Below are positions 40,781 to 49,349 of a DNA stretch of 58,915 nucleotides, piece after piece. Position 1 is the first letter of the stretch; every line of letters starts with the position of its first letter. A program made the position numbers and the translations under genes. The notes beneath the pieces were generated by a model. The model ran no database searches, was not told the origin of the DNA, and saw nothing but the letters and a program-made list of their open reading frames with translations. The stretch comes from Bacteroidales bacterium (GTDB taxonomy: Bacteria; Bacteroidota; Bacteroidia; Bacteroidales; P3): the NCBI GenBank assembly GCA_017509045.1, contig JAFWQP010000127.1, positions 1 through 58,915 of the forward strand, read 5' to 3'.

Positions 40781-42142
40781 TTAGTTTGCAAAATATTCGT
40801 AGAAATAGGGGATAGTCTCGATGCCTTTGAAGAATTGCTCGAGTGGGTAGTTTTCGTTGGGAGCGTGGATGTCGTCGCTGCCAAGTCCGAAGCCCATGAG
40901 GATGCTCTTGGTGCCGAGGATGTTCTCGAATCCCGCCACAATGGGGATGCTGCCGCCGCTGCGGGTGGGGATGGGACGTTTGCCATAGGTGGTCTCCATC
41001 GCCTTTTCGGCAGCTTGGTAGGCTTTCATCTCTAACGGGCTTACATAAGCGGCACCACCGTGGCAGGGGGTTACCTTCACGCGGACACAGTCGGGTGCGA
41101 TGCTCTCGAAATAATGCTGGAAGAGGTCGCTGATTTTGTGGAAGTCCTGATTGGCAACCAGTCGGGTGCTGATTTTGGCGTATGCCTTGCTGGGTAGGAC
41201 GGTCTTGGAGCCTTCGCCAGTGTGGCCGCCCCAGATGCCGCAAACATCGAGACAGGGACGGATGCCGGTGCGTTCCTTGGTGGTGTAGCCCTGCTCGCCA
41301 TGCACTGCCTTGATGCCGAGCTCCTTCTTGTACGCCTCCTCGTCGAAGGGAGCCTGTGCCATGAGGGCACGTTCCTCGTCGCTGATGACTAATACGTCGT
41401 CGTAGAAGCCGGGGATGGTGATGTGGTTGTTCTCGTCGTGCAGGCTGGCAATCATTTTGCAGAGGATGTTGATGGGGTTGGCAACGGCACCACCGTAGAT
41501 ACCGCTGTGGAGGTCGTGGTTGGCACCTGTTACTTCCACCTCCCAGTAGCAGAGGCCGCGCAGACCGCTGGTGATGCTGGGAACGTCGGGAGCTATCATG
41601 CTGGTGTCGCACACCAGAATCACGTCGCTCTTGAGCAGCTCCTTGTGCTGCTGGCAGAAACCGTAAAGGCTGGGGGAGCCTATTTCTTCTTCGCCTTCGA
41701 GCATGAACTTGACGTTGCAGGGCAGCTGGTTGGTGGCAACCATGAATTCGAATGCCTTGGCTTGCATAAAGCTCTGGCCTTTGTCGTCGTCGGCACCGCG
41801 TGCCCATATCTTGCCGTCCTTGACTACGGGCTCGAAGGGACTGGTGCGCCACAGCTCTAGCGGGGCAACGGGCATCACGTCGTAGTGGCCGTAGACGCAG
41901 ACGGTGGGCTTGGCGGGGTCGATGGTTTTCTCGCCATATACTACGGGGTTGCCCTCGGTGGGCATCACTTCCGCCTTGTCGCAGCCTGCTTTGAGTAGGA
42001 ATTCTTTCCACTTCTCGGCACAGCGGAGCATGTCGGGTTTGTGCTCGCTTTCGGCACTGATGGAAGGAATGCGGATTAGTTCGAACAATTCTTCTAGGAA
42101 GCGCTCACGGTTGGCTTCGATGTAGGCTTTCACGTCTTTCAT
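40781..42142 (-). CDS. M20 family dipeptidase
   Basis: A 453-residue zinc peptidase. Metal-site motifs: CVYGHYDVMPVAP (His, Asp), ARGADDDKGQ (bridging Asp), EGEEEIGSP (Glu-Glu), and ICDT-like VCDTSMIAPD. The dimerisation (lid) domain is inserted in the middle. Relatives hydrolyse Xaa-His or Cys-Gly dipeptides with broad specificity. It is cytoplasmic, as no signal peptide is present. Its own promoter lies at 42184-42213. Confidence 0.92.
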   Translation of the reverse strand: MKDVKAYIEANRERFLEELFELIRIPSISAESEHKPDMLRCAEKWKEFLLKAGCDKAEVMPTEGNPVVYGEKTIDPAKPTVCVYGHYDVMPVAPLELWRTSPFEPVVKDGKIWARGADDDKGQSFMQAKAFEFMVATNQLPCNVKFMLEGEEEIGSPSLYGFCQQHKELLKSDVILVCDTSMIAPDVPSITSGLRGLCYWEVEVTGANHDLHSGIYGGAVANPINILCKMIASLHDENNHITIPGFYDDVLVISDEERALMAQAPFDEEAYKKELGIKAVHGEQGYTTKERTGIRPCLDVCGIWGGHTGEGSKTVLPSKAYAKISTRLVANQDFHKISDLFQHYFESIAPDCVRVKVTPCHGGAAYVSPLEMKAYQAAEKAMETTYGKRPIPTRSGGSIPIVAGFENILGTKSILMGFGLGSDDIHAPNENYPLEQFFKGIETIPYFYEYFAN

Positions 42143-42183
42143 ATCGGTGTGTTTGATAATGTGGATGTTTATTTTTGAATGTG

Positions 42184-42213
42184 CAAAGATACAAAAAAAT
42201 CTTCAAAAACAAA
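42184..42213 (-). promoter_or_regulatory. Promoter of the M20 dipeptidase gene
   Basis: Minus strand: TTTG (42213-42210), 18 bases, TATCTTTG (42191-42184), 41 bases before the start codon. Confidence 0.6.
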
Positions 42214-42287
42214 CTTTTTTATCTTTTGGGATTGCCTGATATTTGAAAATCATTATTATTAATGATTACTATTCATTTTTTTTTTCT

Positions 42288-42295
42288 TATCTTTG
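42288..42295 (+). promoter_or_regulatory. -7 promoter box (TATCTTTG) abutting feoB-like gene
   Basis: The box ends 7 bases before the ATG at 42303. Transcription should start at or within a few bases of that ATG, implying a leaderless or near-leaderless mRNA. Confidence 0.6.
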
Positions 42296-42302
42296 CATCG
42301 TT

Positions 42303-44354
42303 ATGAATGAGACTAATGGTATTAAAATAGCAGTCGTAGGCTCTTCTGGCAGTGGCAAATCTACTTTTTGCCGACAGGTGGAGCAGATGCCGACGGACGG
42401 CCTCGAAATGGAATGGATTGAGGTTGCCGACCCCGAACAAATTGTGCAGCACCGCCCAGATGTGGTGGTGCAGATGGTGGATTGCACCGACTTGGATGAG
42501 TCGCTGGTGATCACCCCACAGCTTATCGATATGCACTTGAAATTGGTGTTGGCACTGAACCGTTATGACGAACTGCTGCAGACCGCACATTCGATTGATT
42601 ACGAGCTGTTCGGAAGGTTGATGGGTGTGCAGGCGTTCCCCACTGATGCCCTCGCCGGAAAGGGGGTGGAGAGGGTGGTGGATGGCGTGGTGGCAGCCTA
42701 TGAGGAGAGGGAGCACACCAGCCGGCATGTGCATGTGGAGTATGGCTCGGACATTGAGAATGCTATCAACAATCTGCTCGACGAGGTGGCAAAAATACCT
42801 AATATTAGTGATAGCTATTCCAAACGTTATTTAGCCATTCGACTGCTCGAACGGCCAGAGGTGACGTTGGCCATGTTGCGCGAGGCTCCAAACTATATGG
42901 CTTTGGCTTACGCCGCCGAGGGCAACCGTCGCAAGATTGAGAAGTCGCTGCATCAGTCGCCTGCCACGATTATTCACGAGGCACGTCATGGTTTTATACG
43001 CGGTGCACTTAACGAAACTCTTCGCCATAGCGACCATACCCGCATGGAGAAAATAGATGCGCTGCTCACCAACCGTTGGCTGGGTTTGCCAATACTTATC
43101 GCGGTATTGTATCTGGTGTTTCAATGCACTTTCACGCTGGGAGCCTATCCTCAAGACTGGATACAGGCAGGTGTGGACTGGCTATGTGACTTGTTGCACA
43201 ATGTGATGCCCGACGCTTGGTATACCTCGCTGCTTGCCGACGGCGTGGTGCAAGGGGTGGGAGCGGTGCTGTCGTTCCTGCCCAATATTGTCATCCTGTT
43301 TTTCTTTATCTCTATCATGGAGGATACGGGCTATATGGCACGTGTGGCGTTTCTGATGGATAAGCTGATGCACAAGGTGGGCTTGCACGGCAAATCGTTT
43401 GTGCCTATGCTGGTGGGCTTCGGCTGCAATGTGCCCGCTATTATGGCTGCCCGCAACATCGAGAATAAGAAAGACCGCACGCTGACGATGCTGATGATTC
43501 CCTTTATGAGCTGTGGCGCACGACTGCCGGTGTATCTGCTCTTCGTCGGTGCCTTTTTTGCGCAGCATAAGGCATTGGTGATGATGTCGCTATACTTGAT
43601 AGGTGTGTTGCTGTCTATCGTGTTTGCCCTTATCATGAAGCGGACTAAATATTTCCGTCAGGACGACGAGGACTATGTGAGCGAGTTGCCCGCATTCCAC
43701 CGCCCCGTTTGGCGCAACACTTGGCTGCATATCTGGGAGCGTTGCGAGGACTATCTGAAGAAGATCTCAACTGTTATCCTTTGGGCTTCTATCATCATCT
43801 GGGCGCTCTATTATTTCCCCCGCAACGAGGAGTTGACACAGCCCTACACAGCCAAAATTGAGAATGTTGAAATGGAGATTGATAACTTACAGCCGCACAC
43901 GGATGATTCTCAACTCTTGGTTCTCAATTCTCAATTAGATTCGCTTGCATTCGAAATGGATGTGGTGCAGAAGGAGCATTCCGCCCTTGCTGCCATTGGC
44001 CATTGGATGGAGCCTGTGATGCGCCCATTGGGCTTCGATTGGCGTATGAATGTCTGCATTCTGACAGGCTTGCCAGCCAAGGAGGCCATCGTCAGCACGA
44101 TGGGCATCCTCTACCATCAGGACAGCGACAGCAAGCTGGAGGAGTCGCTCCGCTCCAATCCTTTCTTCACACCTGTTAAGGCGTATGCCTTCCTGATGTT
44201 TGTGTTGCTGTACTTCCCCTGTGTCGCCACCATAGCTACTTTACGTCGTGAGGCTGGTCGCGGCTGGGCGTTGTTTACGGTAATTAACAGCCTTGTGCTA
44301 GCATGGCTGATGGCGTTCTTGGTATTCCAAGTGGGGACGATGCTGTTTTATTGA
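42303..44354 (+). CDS. feoB: FeoB-like ferrous iron transporter with a reduced G domain
   Basis: ATG 42303 is the natural start; an upstream in-frame ATG at 42243 precedes the promoter. About 683 residues. The N-terminal GTPase part has G1 as GSSGSGKST and G4 as NRYD, but the G2 threonine and G3 DxxG region of FeoB is missing; a short EMEWIEVADPEQI segment replaces it before DVVVQMVDCTDL. The membrane core is complete, with both gate motifs GFGCNVPAIMAAR and MSCGARLPVYLLF, and LPAKEAIVSTMGILY. It imports Fe2+ (or Mn2+ in some Bacteroidetes paralogues). No FeoA is fused or adjacent. A repeat-derived linker is present at 43856-43940. Confidence 0.85.
   Translation: MNETNGIKIAVVGSSGSGKSTFCRQVEQMPTDGLEMEWIEVADPEQIVQHRPDVVVQMVDCTDLDESLVITPQLIDMHLKLVLALNRYDELLQTAHSIDYELFGRLMGVQAFPTDALAGKGVERVVDGVVAAYEEREHTSRHVHVEYGSDIENAINNLLDEVAKIPNISDSYSKRYLAIRLLERPEVTLAMLREAPNYMALAYAAEGNRRKIEKSLHQSPATIIHEARHGFIRGALNETLRHSDHTRMEKIDALLTNRWLGLPILIAVLYLVFQCTFTLGAYPQDWIQAGVDWLCDLLHNVMPDAWYTSLLADGVVQGVGAVLSFLPNIVILFFFISIMEDTGYMARVAFLMDKLMHKVGLHGKSFVPMLVGFGCNVPAIMAARNIENKKDRTLTMLMIPFMSCGARLPVYLLFVGAFFAQHKALVMMSLYLIGVLLSIVFALIMKRTKYFRQDDEDYVSELPAFHRPVWRNTWLHIWERCEDYLKKISTVILWASIIIWALYYFPRNEELTQPYTAKIENVEMEIDNLQPHTDDSQLLVLNSQLDSLAFEMDVVQKEHSALAAIGHWMEPVMRPLGFDWRMNVCILTGLPAKEAIVSTMGILYHQDSDSKLEESLRSNPFFTPVKAYAFLMFVLLYFPCVATIATLRREAGRGWALFTVINSLVLAWLMAFLVFQVGTMLFY
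43856..43940 (+). repeat. Repeat-derived segment in frame within feoB
   Basis: AAAATTGAGAATGTTGAAAT and related units face CTCAACTCTTGGTTCTCAAT and ATTCTCAATT, octamer units of the intergenic TTGAGAAT/ATTCTCAA kind. Between them lies CCGCACACGGATGATTCTCA, shared with the nfn fusion gene. It encodes the loop with PHTDDSQ between two transmembrane parts. Confidence 0.7.
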
Positions 44355-44432
44355 GGTAAGAAGTAAGAACTAAGAACTAAGAAGTTGGGGGCGGCTGCCA
44401 ATTCTTAGTTCTTAGCTCTTACTTCTTACTTC
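44355..44432. repeat. AAGAACTA/TAGTTCTT hairpin
   Basis: GTAAGAAGTAAGAACTAAGA and AACTAAGAAG units face TTCTTAGTTCTTAGCTCTTA and CTTCTTACTTC; the centre is TTGGGGGCGGCTGCCAA. A sister copy lies at 56811-56890. Confidence 0.8.
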
Positions 44433-44448
44433 AACCCAAATCGAGGTT

Positions 44449-44535
44449 TTACTTTTTCTTCTTGCGGCTGTCGAAATAGAGCATCCCGACAGTCCAAATG
44501 AGGGCACATATCAATGCCCATGTGGCTCCACTCAT
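44449..44535 (-). CDS. 28-residue single-TM peptide coupled to the DUF3857 gene
   Basis: ATG at 44535-44533 overlaps the TGA stop of the preceding DUF3857 gene (ATGA). It encodes MSGATWALICALIWTVGMLY followed by FDSRKKKK and stops at 44449. It has one transmembrane helix with Trp residues and a poly-lysine tail, so a cytoplasmic C-terminus is expected. It is too short for ordinary gene finders. The stop/start overlap and clear topology support it as real; function unknown. Confidence 0.6.
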   Translation of the reverse strand: MSGATWALICALIWTVGMLYFDSRKKKK

Positions 44536-45938
44536 AGGCTGAAGATTAGCTCCTTGTGTCCGTTCCAGTCTATCATTAACTGACGGAAGTATGAGTATTC
44601 TGTCTTGGTGATGACAGCCTTGCGCAGGCGTAGGCTTCGAGTGATGAGCAGGCGGTTTTTCTTCTGCTTGATGATGATGTTGATGCTGCCGACAGGGTTG
44701 GTGTATTCGATATTCACGTCACCACCCAGCATGGTGGCGCCTTTGGGCAGCTCCATGGTGTAGTGGTAGTATTCGGGACGGACACTCGCCTGCAGGTCGC
44801 TGGTGCGGCTAGGGTTGAGCAGTGCGGGGTTGATTTGCAGACCGCCCTTTTCGTCGGGCAGGGTGATGCGCACATAGCCGTCGGCCAGTGCTTCGGGCTC
44901 CCACTGCAGTTTGCGCTCTTGGTAGATGGGCGCGGCGGCGACATTGGCGGCATCTACTTTCTCGGCTTCGGTGAGCAGGGGCGATTTCTGAGTGGCGGAG
45001 AGGCGGTAGGTTTTGCCCTCGAGGGTGATTTCCACTTCGAGCGGACGGTCGCCAAAGACGTTGATACTGTTGTCGACGATGGTGGCCTTGAATCCAGCCT
45101 CGTTGAGCAGGGCTGCCAGCAGACCTGTCTTGTCGAGAGAGGTGCCGCAGTTGCTGGCAAACACGTCGTGCGCTGGGGTCATGGTGTAGTTGGTGCGGGC
45201 AAGGTCGACGGTGTTGAGGTGTACATAGTCCACCACCCAGTCGCGGATAGCGATGACATATTCCTTGCTGTTGCTTTTCTTGAGGTTGGCAAGCAGGGTG
45301 GCGGCATCGGGCAGACCCGCTTCGGCGGTGTAGGAGGGCTTGTCACCCAGTTGGAACTCCACATCATAGCCTTTGCGGGCAGGCATGTAGGGGTCGTTGA
45401 TGGTCTGGGGTAGGTTGTTCTCAATTTGGGTGTGACCGTCGGCATAGCGTATCTCGTAACGCTTCACTGGACAGTCTTGGTTGAGGTTGAAACGTTCGAC
45501 CAAGAGGCTGCTTTCGCGGTGCAGGGTGTAGTCGAGCACTATGGTGCAGTTGTACTCCAAGGCGGTGTGGACGATGGCCATCTCGCGGATGTCGTTCAGA
45601 CGTCCGCATTCGGTGCACTCGCTAGGCAGTTGCAGCACGAAGGCGTTCTGCGGGGTTACCACCTTGGTGCCGTCGGCCATGATGGTGTAGCACTCGTTGA
45701 TGGTGAGTGTCTCGAAGGCGGGATTGTAGGTGATGAAGGTCTCGCCCTTGTCGGCGTAGGCAGTGATGGCGCGGTTGCGCAGCAGTTTTATCTCTTTGCG
45801 GTAGCGGATGTCCATCGAGCCGTCGTTGTTCAGCTTGTAGCTGCGGCGGATAAGGTTGTATTCGGCATCGGGCTGTGTCTGCGCCATAGCGGTGATGGCA
45901 AACACAGCAGTTATTATTGTGAGAATTATCTTTTTCAT
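44532..45938 (-). CDS. DUF3857/transglutaminase-like protein with substituted active-site Cys
   Basis: A 468-residue exported protein: signal peptide MKKIILTIITAVFAITAMAQ, a DUF3857 beta domain (residues 25-210), and a transglutaminase-like helix-sheet core (residues 215-290). Where the catalytic Cys should be (GVCKDKAGML in the neighbour) this protein has GTSLDKTGLLAALLNEAGF, with Ser in place of Cys. A Cys three residues earlier (SNCGTS) is not at the nucleophile position. It is probably an inactive binding or structural partner. The upstream gene on the same strand encodes a longer, intact relative. Confidence 0.78.
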   Translation of the reverse strand: MKKIILTIITAVFAITAMAQTQPDAEYNLIRRSYKLNNDGSMDIRYRKEIKLLRNRAITAYADKGETFITYNPAFETLTINECYTIMADGTKVVTPQNAFVLQLPSECTECGRLNDIREMAIVHTALEYNCTIVLDYTLHRESSLLVERFNLNQDCPVKRYEIRYADGHTQIENNLPQTINDPYMPARKGYDVEFQLGDKPSYTAEAGLPDAATLLANLKKSNSKEYVIAIRDWVVDYVHLNTVDLARTNYTMTPAHDVFASNCGTSLDKTGLLAALLNEAGFKATIVDNSINVFGDRPLEVEITLEGKTYRLSATQKSPLLTEAEKVDAANVAAAPIYQERKLQWEPEALADGYVRITLPDEKGGLQINPALLNPSRTSDLQASVRPEYYHYTMELPKGATMLGGDVNIEYTNPVGSINIIIKQKKNRLLITRSLRLRKAVITKTEYSYFRQLMIDWNGHKELIFSL

Positions 45939-45940
45939 AA

Positions 45941-46106
45941 TTTGTTAATTCGTTAATTTGTTTATTCGTTAATTCGTGAGTCAGTGATGTGCCAATCTGA
46001 ATTCGTTAATTCGTTAATTCGTTAATCTTTGATGCGTCAGCGACTAACACATTAACACATTCACACGTTAACACATTCAAAAAAGACTAACACGTTAACA
46101 CATTCA
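45941..46106. repeat. Double TTCGTTAA / CACATTAA octamer hairpin
   Basis: ATTCGTTA units (45941-45977 and 45999-46024) face CTAACACATTAACACATTCA units (46049-46104). The centre is TCTTTGATGCGTCAGCGAC, the reverse-orientation version of the CCTTGGCGCATCAATGA centre at 52.3 kb. It fills the gap between two DUF3857 genes. Confidence 0.8.
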
Positions 46107-46112
46107 AAGCTC

Positions 46113-48023
46113 TTACTTTGTAAGTATAACGGGAGTGTTGGCAAGAAGTTTTTGGTTGGCGACCACCTGGCGGAAGCAGTTCCAGTCGGTGGCGTTGTAA
46201 ACTCGCTTGCCTAGCATGGCTGTCTCGGCAAAGGTGAGGGTGTTGCCTTCCATCCAGTATTGGCAGCCGAAGCTGGCGGCGGGGTCTGCCACACCGTTGA
46301 CGAAGGGGAAATGCAGCTGCTTGTATTCGGCGGGCAGGGTGATAGTCTCTTTGATGTCGACCAACCTCGAGCAGGCATCGGCAAAGGGTTGTGTGCGGCT
46401 TTCGGGGGTGGCATCGAAATTGAGGTGGCCCATGGCACGGCTGAAGAAGTTGCGTGCTGTGAGGGGAGTGAATGCGATGGTCTTGCCGTCGATGGTTGCA
46501 TACTTGGGTATGGTGTAGGTGTAGGTTATCGTCACTGGGTGTTCAAGGTAGCGGTCGTTGTCGGTGTGGGTTATCTTGGTGATACGGGCGGCAGGAGCGA
46601 TGCGCAACAGTTCGCGCTCCATGTTGCGTTTCCACTCGGCTGTACGGCAGTTGAAGATGCGACGCACAGCGGCATCGCTCTGACCTTCGGCGGTGATGGT
46701 GATGGTGCCGCTGAGGGTACCGTCGGCGCTGATGGTGCTGTTGCCTGTGATTTTCACATAGTGTTTCTCAGGTGCCGAAAGGGGGGTGTACATCAGGTCG
46801 GCTCCCTCGGGCAGTCCCATCAGGTAGCCCTGCTGCTGCTCGGCACTGCTCCACAGTTCGCGCACGTTGGGCACCCATGTGGGGTCGAGCATTTCGAAGC
46901 GACCATCCCTGTGCTGCACGGCACAGACGCTGTGGTTGAACTGGTCGGCAGGGATGCGGTCGATACGCTCGTGGGCCATAGTCATAGCGGCATAGGCCTT
47001 AAATCCCGCAGCGCGGAGCATGGCTATCAGCATACCGGCCTTGTCTTTGCACACGCCGCAGCGGTCGGTGTAGTTCATCTGGGCATTGTGCAGCGTGTAG
47101 CCCTCGCCTGGTCCCATGCTGATGCCGGCATAGCGGATGTTGTCCGCCACCCAGTGGGTAAGGATGCTGATGCTGTCCTGCTCGTTCTTGGCAGGAACCA
47201 ACAACTCGTTCACCTTAGCCTGCACCTCGGGGGTGGGCACAAAGCTGCCGTAGTCCTCGTTCACGCCATAAAACCATATCGACTTAGCCTGCCAGTTGGG
47301 GCTGGTGCTGAGCAACAGTTTGCACTGTATATCGTTGTTGGCAAGGGCAGCGGGCTCGCGTTTGAGGGGTTGAATGCCCGTTTTAGTAAATGTATAAATG
47401 GTGCGGTCGCCATCCACTGTGCTGTCGATCTTCACGGTGCAGATGCTGTCGGCCATGCAGTTGTACAATTCGAAGCGGAGGTTCTTGCTGGTCAGCACGC
47501 TGACGCTGTACACCTTCTTGTTCACAGGGTTGTCGCTCCAGAAGGGCACAATGTCGTAGAAATGACCCCGCATGGGCGGCACATATTTGTCGTCTTCATT
47601 GTCACCCAGCAAGGCGTATGTGAAGCCCTTGCGATAGGTGGTGTACTCCACCTCGTCGCCGGGGTCGAGGTGTCCCACCTGCACCATCTTCTGGCTCGCA
47701 CCCCAATAGATGAGACGTGCAGGAGCAACGTAGTCGTATACCCGCAGCAGCACATCCTCTGCGCTGCCGTCGCGATGGTGCACCACCACTTGGCGAAACT
47801 CTACGTAGGCCGACAGCGGGTCGTAGTCTACCTTCAGGGTGGCGAGGTCGCGACATCCGTCGAAGTCGTTGGCGCGGATGCGCTGATGGTTGATAACATG
47901 GCTCAAGCCCGACTCCTCCATCACCACGCAGGTGCTGTCGTAGAGGGTGGTCTTGTGCTGGGCAGTGGCAGGCAGTGCCAAAGCCAACAGCATAGCTGTA
48001 ATAAAGAGTTTTCTCAAATCCAT
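46113..48023 (-). CDS. DUF3857 and transglutaminase-domain protein
   Basis: A 636-residue exported protein: signal peptide to about residue 21 (ITAMLLALALPATAQ), DUF3857 beta domain (about 25-225), transglutaminase core (about 280-400) with CGVCKDKAGMLIAMLRAAGF (Cys), FNHSVCAVQ (His) and MLDPTW (Asp), and a C-terminal DUF3858-like beta region. The catalytic triad is complete. Likely a periplasmic or surface peptidase or peptide-binding protein; substrates of this Bacteroidetes family are unknown. Confidence 0.82.
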   Translation of the reverse strand: MDLRKLFITAMLLALALPATAQHKTTLYDSTCVVMEESGLSHVINHQRIRANDFDGCRDLATLKVDYDPLSAYVEFRQVVVHHRDGSAEDVLLRVYDYVAPARLIYWGASQKMVQVGHLDPGDEVEYTTYRKGFTYALLGDNEDDKYVPPMRGHFYDIVPFWSDNPVNKKVYSVSVLTSKNLRFELYNCMADSICTVKIDSTVDGDRTIYTFTKTGIQPLKREPAALANNDIQCKLLLSTSPNWQAKSIWFYGVNEDYGSFVPTPEVQAKVNELLVPAKNEQDSISILTHWVADNIRYAGISMGPGEGYTLHNAQMNYTDRCGVCKDKAGMLIAMLRAAGFKAYAAMTMAHERIDRIPADQFNHSVCAVQHRDGRFEMLDPTWVPNVRELWSSAEQQQGYLMGLPEGADLMYTPLSAPEKHYVKITGNSTISADGTLSGTITITAEGQSDAAVRRIFNCRTAEWKRNMERELLRIAPAARITKITHTDNDRYLEHPVTITYTYTIPKYATIDGKTIAFTPLTARNFFSRAMGHLNFDATPESRTQPFADACSRLVDIKETITLPAEYKQLHFPFVNGVADPAASFGCQYWMEGNTLTFAETAMLGKRVYNATDWNCFRQVVANQKLLANTPVILTK

Positions 48024-48060
48024 ATTATATTGTTTTTATTATTATTCAACTTTTTTTTGA

Positions 48061-49200
48061 TTATTCCGACATCCTCGAATAAGCCTTTAGCACCGCTGCC
48101 GTCATGCGGTCCCAGCCATATTTCTGCTTCTCTTCGCGCACGCCTGCGATAAATTCCTCTTCGCGGTTTTCCTTGTAGAACTTCAGCAATGCGTCGGCAA
48201 TGCTTTGGGCGTTGGGTTCCACCACATAGCCTATCTTGCCGTCGGGCACTATCTCAGGCAGTCCGCCCACGTTGGTTACAAGCATGGGCTTCTCAAAGTG
48301 GAAAGCCACCTGCGTCACACCGCTCTGCGTGGCGGTCTTATAGGGCTGAGCCACTATGTCGCAGGCACCGAAATATAGGTTCACACGGCTGTCGGGGATA
48401 TAGTCGTTGTGCAGCACCACTATGTCGTTGATGTCGAGCGAGCGGATGCGGTTCAGATAAGGTGCAGGGTCGCCGTAGAACTCACCCGCCACCAGCAGCC
48501 TAGCGCCACAATCCTGCAACCGTGGGTCGCCAAAGGCATCTATCAACAGGTCCAGCCCCTTGTAGTCGCGGATAAAGCCGAAGAATAGCACATATTTTCC
48601 ATCCACGCTCAGCCCCAACTGTTTGCGCGCCTCCGCCTTCTCTATTCTTTCGCCATAATGGTCGTAGATAGGGTGGGGTGCCCAACTCTTGGGCTTGCCC
48701 TTGTGGTCCAACTTCTCTATGTCGTGCGCCACCGACTGCGACAGGGTGGTAAACCCATCCATCGCCTTGACGAAATAGCCAGGAAACAGCTTGTCCAGCA
48801 CGTTAGGTTCGTGCGGTATCATATTGTGCACTAGTCCTATGCAGCGCGTATGTTTATTCTTCTTTATCACACGGGCAATCTTCCCGAAACAGGGTGCCAT
48901 AAACGACATCCAATAGGCAAACACCACCAAGTCGGGACGTTTGCGACGTATCTCCTTACCCACAGCGCACCAGTTCAGCGGATTGCAGGAATTGATACGC
49001 CTTGTAATCTTCAGCCCCGCTGGGGCAGGAGCGTCGGTATACTGCGTCTTGCCCGGAAACAAGAACTTGGGGTACTGTAAAGTGAATGTATACATCTCCA
49101 CCTCGTGTCCCTCGTTTTGAAACTGGGTCGCCAGACGTTCGTTGAAAGCCGCCAGTCCCCCACGGTAGGGGTGGGCGGTGCCAATAATGATTATTTTCAT
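48061..49200 (-). CDS. Glycosyltransferase, family 4 (GT-B)
   Basis: The start at 49200 (MKIIIIGTAHPYRGGLAAFN) is preferred to an upstream TTG at 49215, because a promoter box lies between. About 379 residues. GT-B fold: N-terminal GxxPYRGGLAAFNERLA, C-terminal nucleotide-sugar site with LFFGFIRDYKGLDLLIDAFG and TQSGVTQVAFHFEKPML, with the EX7E-like region. It transfers a sugar from an activated donor to an envelope glycan. There is no polysaccharide cluster nearby, so the acceptor cannot be inferred. Confidence 0.85.
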   Translation of the reverse strand: MKIIIIGTAHPYRGGLAAFNERLATQFQNEGHEVEMYTFTLQYPKFLFPGKTQYTDAPAPAGLKITRRINSCNPLNWCAVGKEIRRKRPDLVVFAYWMSFMAPCFGKIARVIKKNKHTRCIGLVHNMIPHEPNVLDKLFPGYFVKAMDGFTTLSQSVAHDIEKLDHKGKPKSWAPHPIYDHYGERIEKAEARKQLGLSVDGKYVLFFGFIRDYKGLDLLIDAFGDPRLQDCGARLLVAGEFYGDPAPYLNRIRSLDINDIVVLHNDYIPDSRVNLYFGACDIVAQPYKTATQSGVTQVAFHFEKPMLVTNVGGLPEIVPDGKIGYVVEPNAQSIADALLKFYKENREEEFIAGVREEKQKYGWDRMTAAVLKAYSRMSE

Positions 49201-49204
49201 GTTG

Positions 49205-49212
49205 CAAAAATA
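49205..49212 (-). promoter_or_regulatory. -7 promoter box (TATTTTTG) abutting glycosyltransferase gene
   Basis: On the minus strand the box ends four bases before the ATG (TATTTTTGCAACATG). The mRNA is probably leaderless. Confidence 0.5.
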
Positions 49213-49349
49213 CAAAAAATATTAAACATACAATATTTTTTATTCATTTTTGTTTATAATGTGAAATTAATAAGTCAACAAAAAACGATGCCTATCAACA
49301 CTACTATCCTCTAATTTCAAATCTATTAAACATTTAAAACTACTCAAAC

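Noticed and set aside
46260-48152. A 630-codon plus-strand frame opposite the DUF3857-transglutaminase gene
   Set aside because: Shadow; the opposite strand has signal peptide, domain and catalytic triad.
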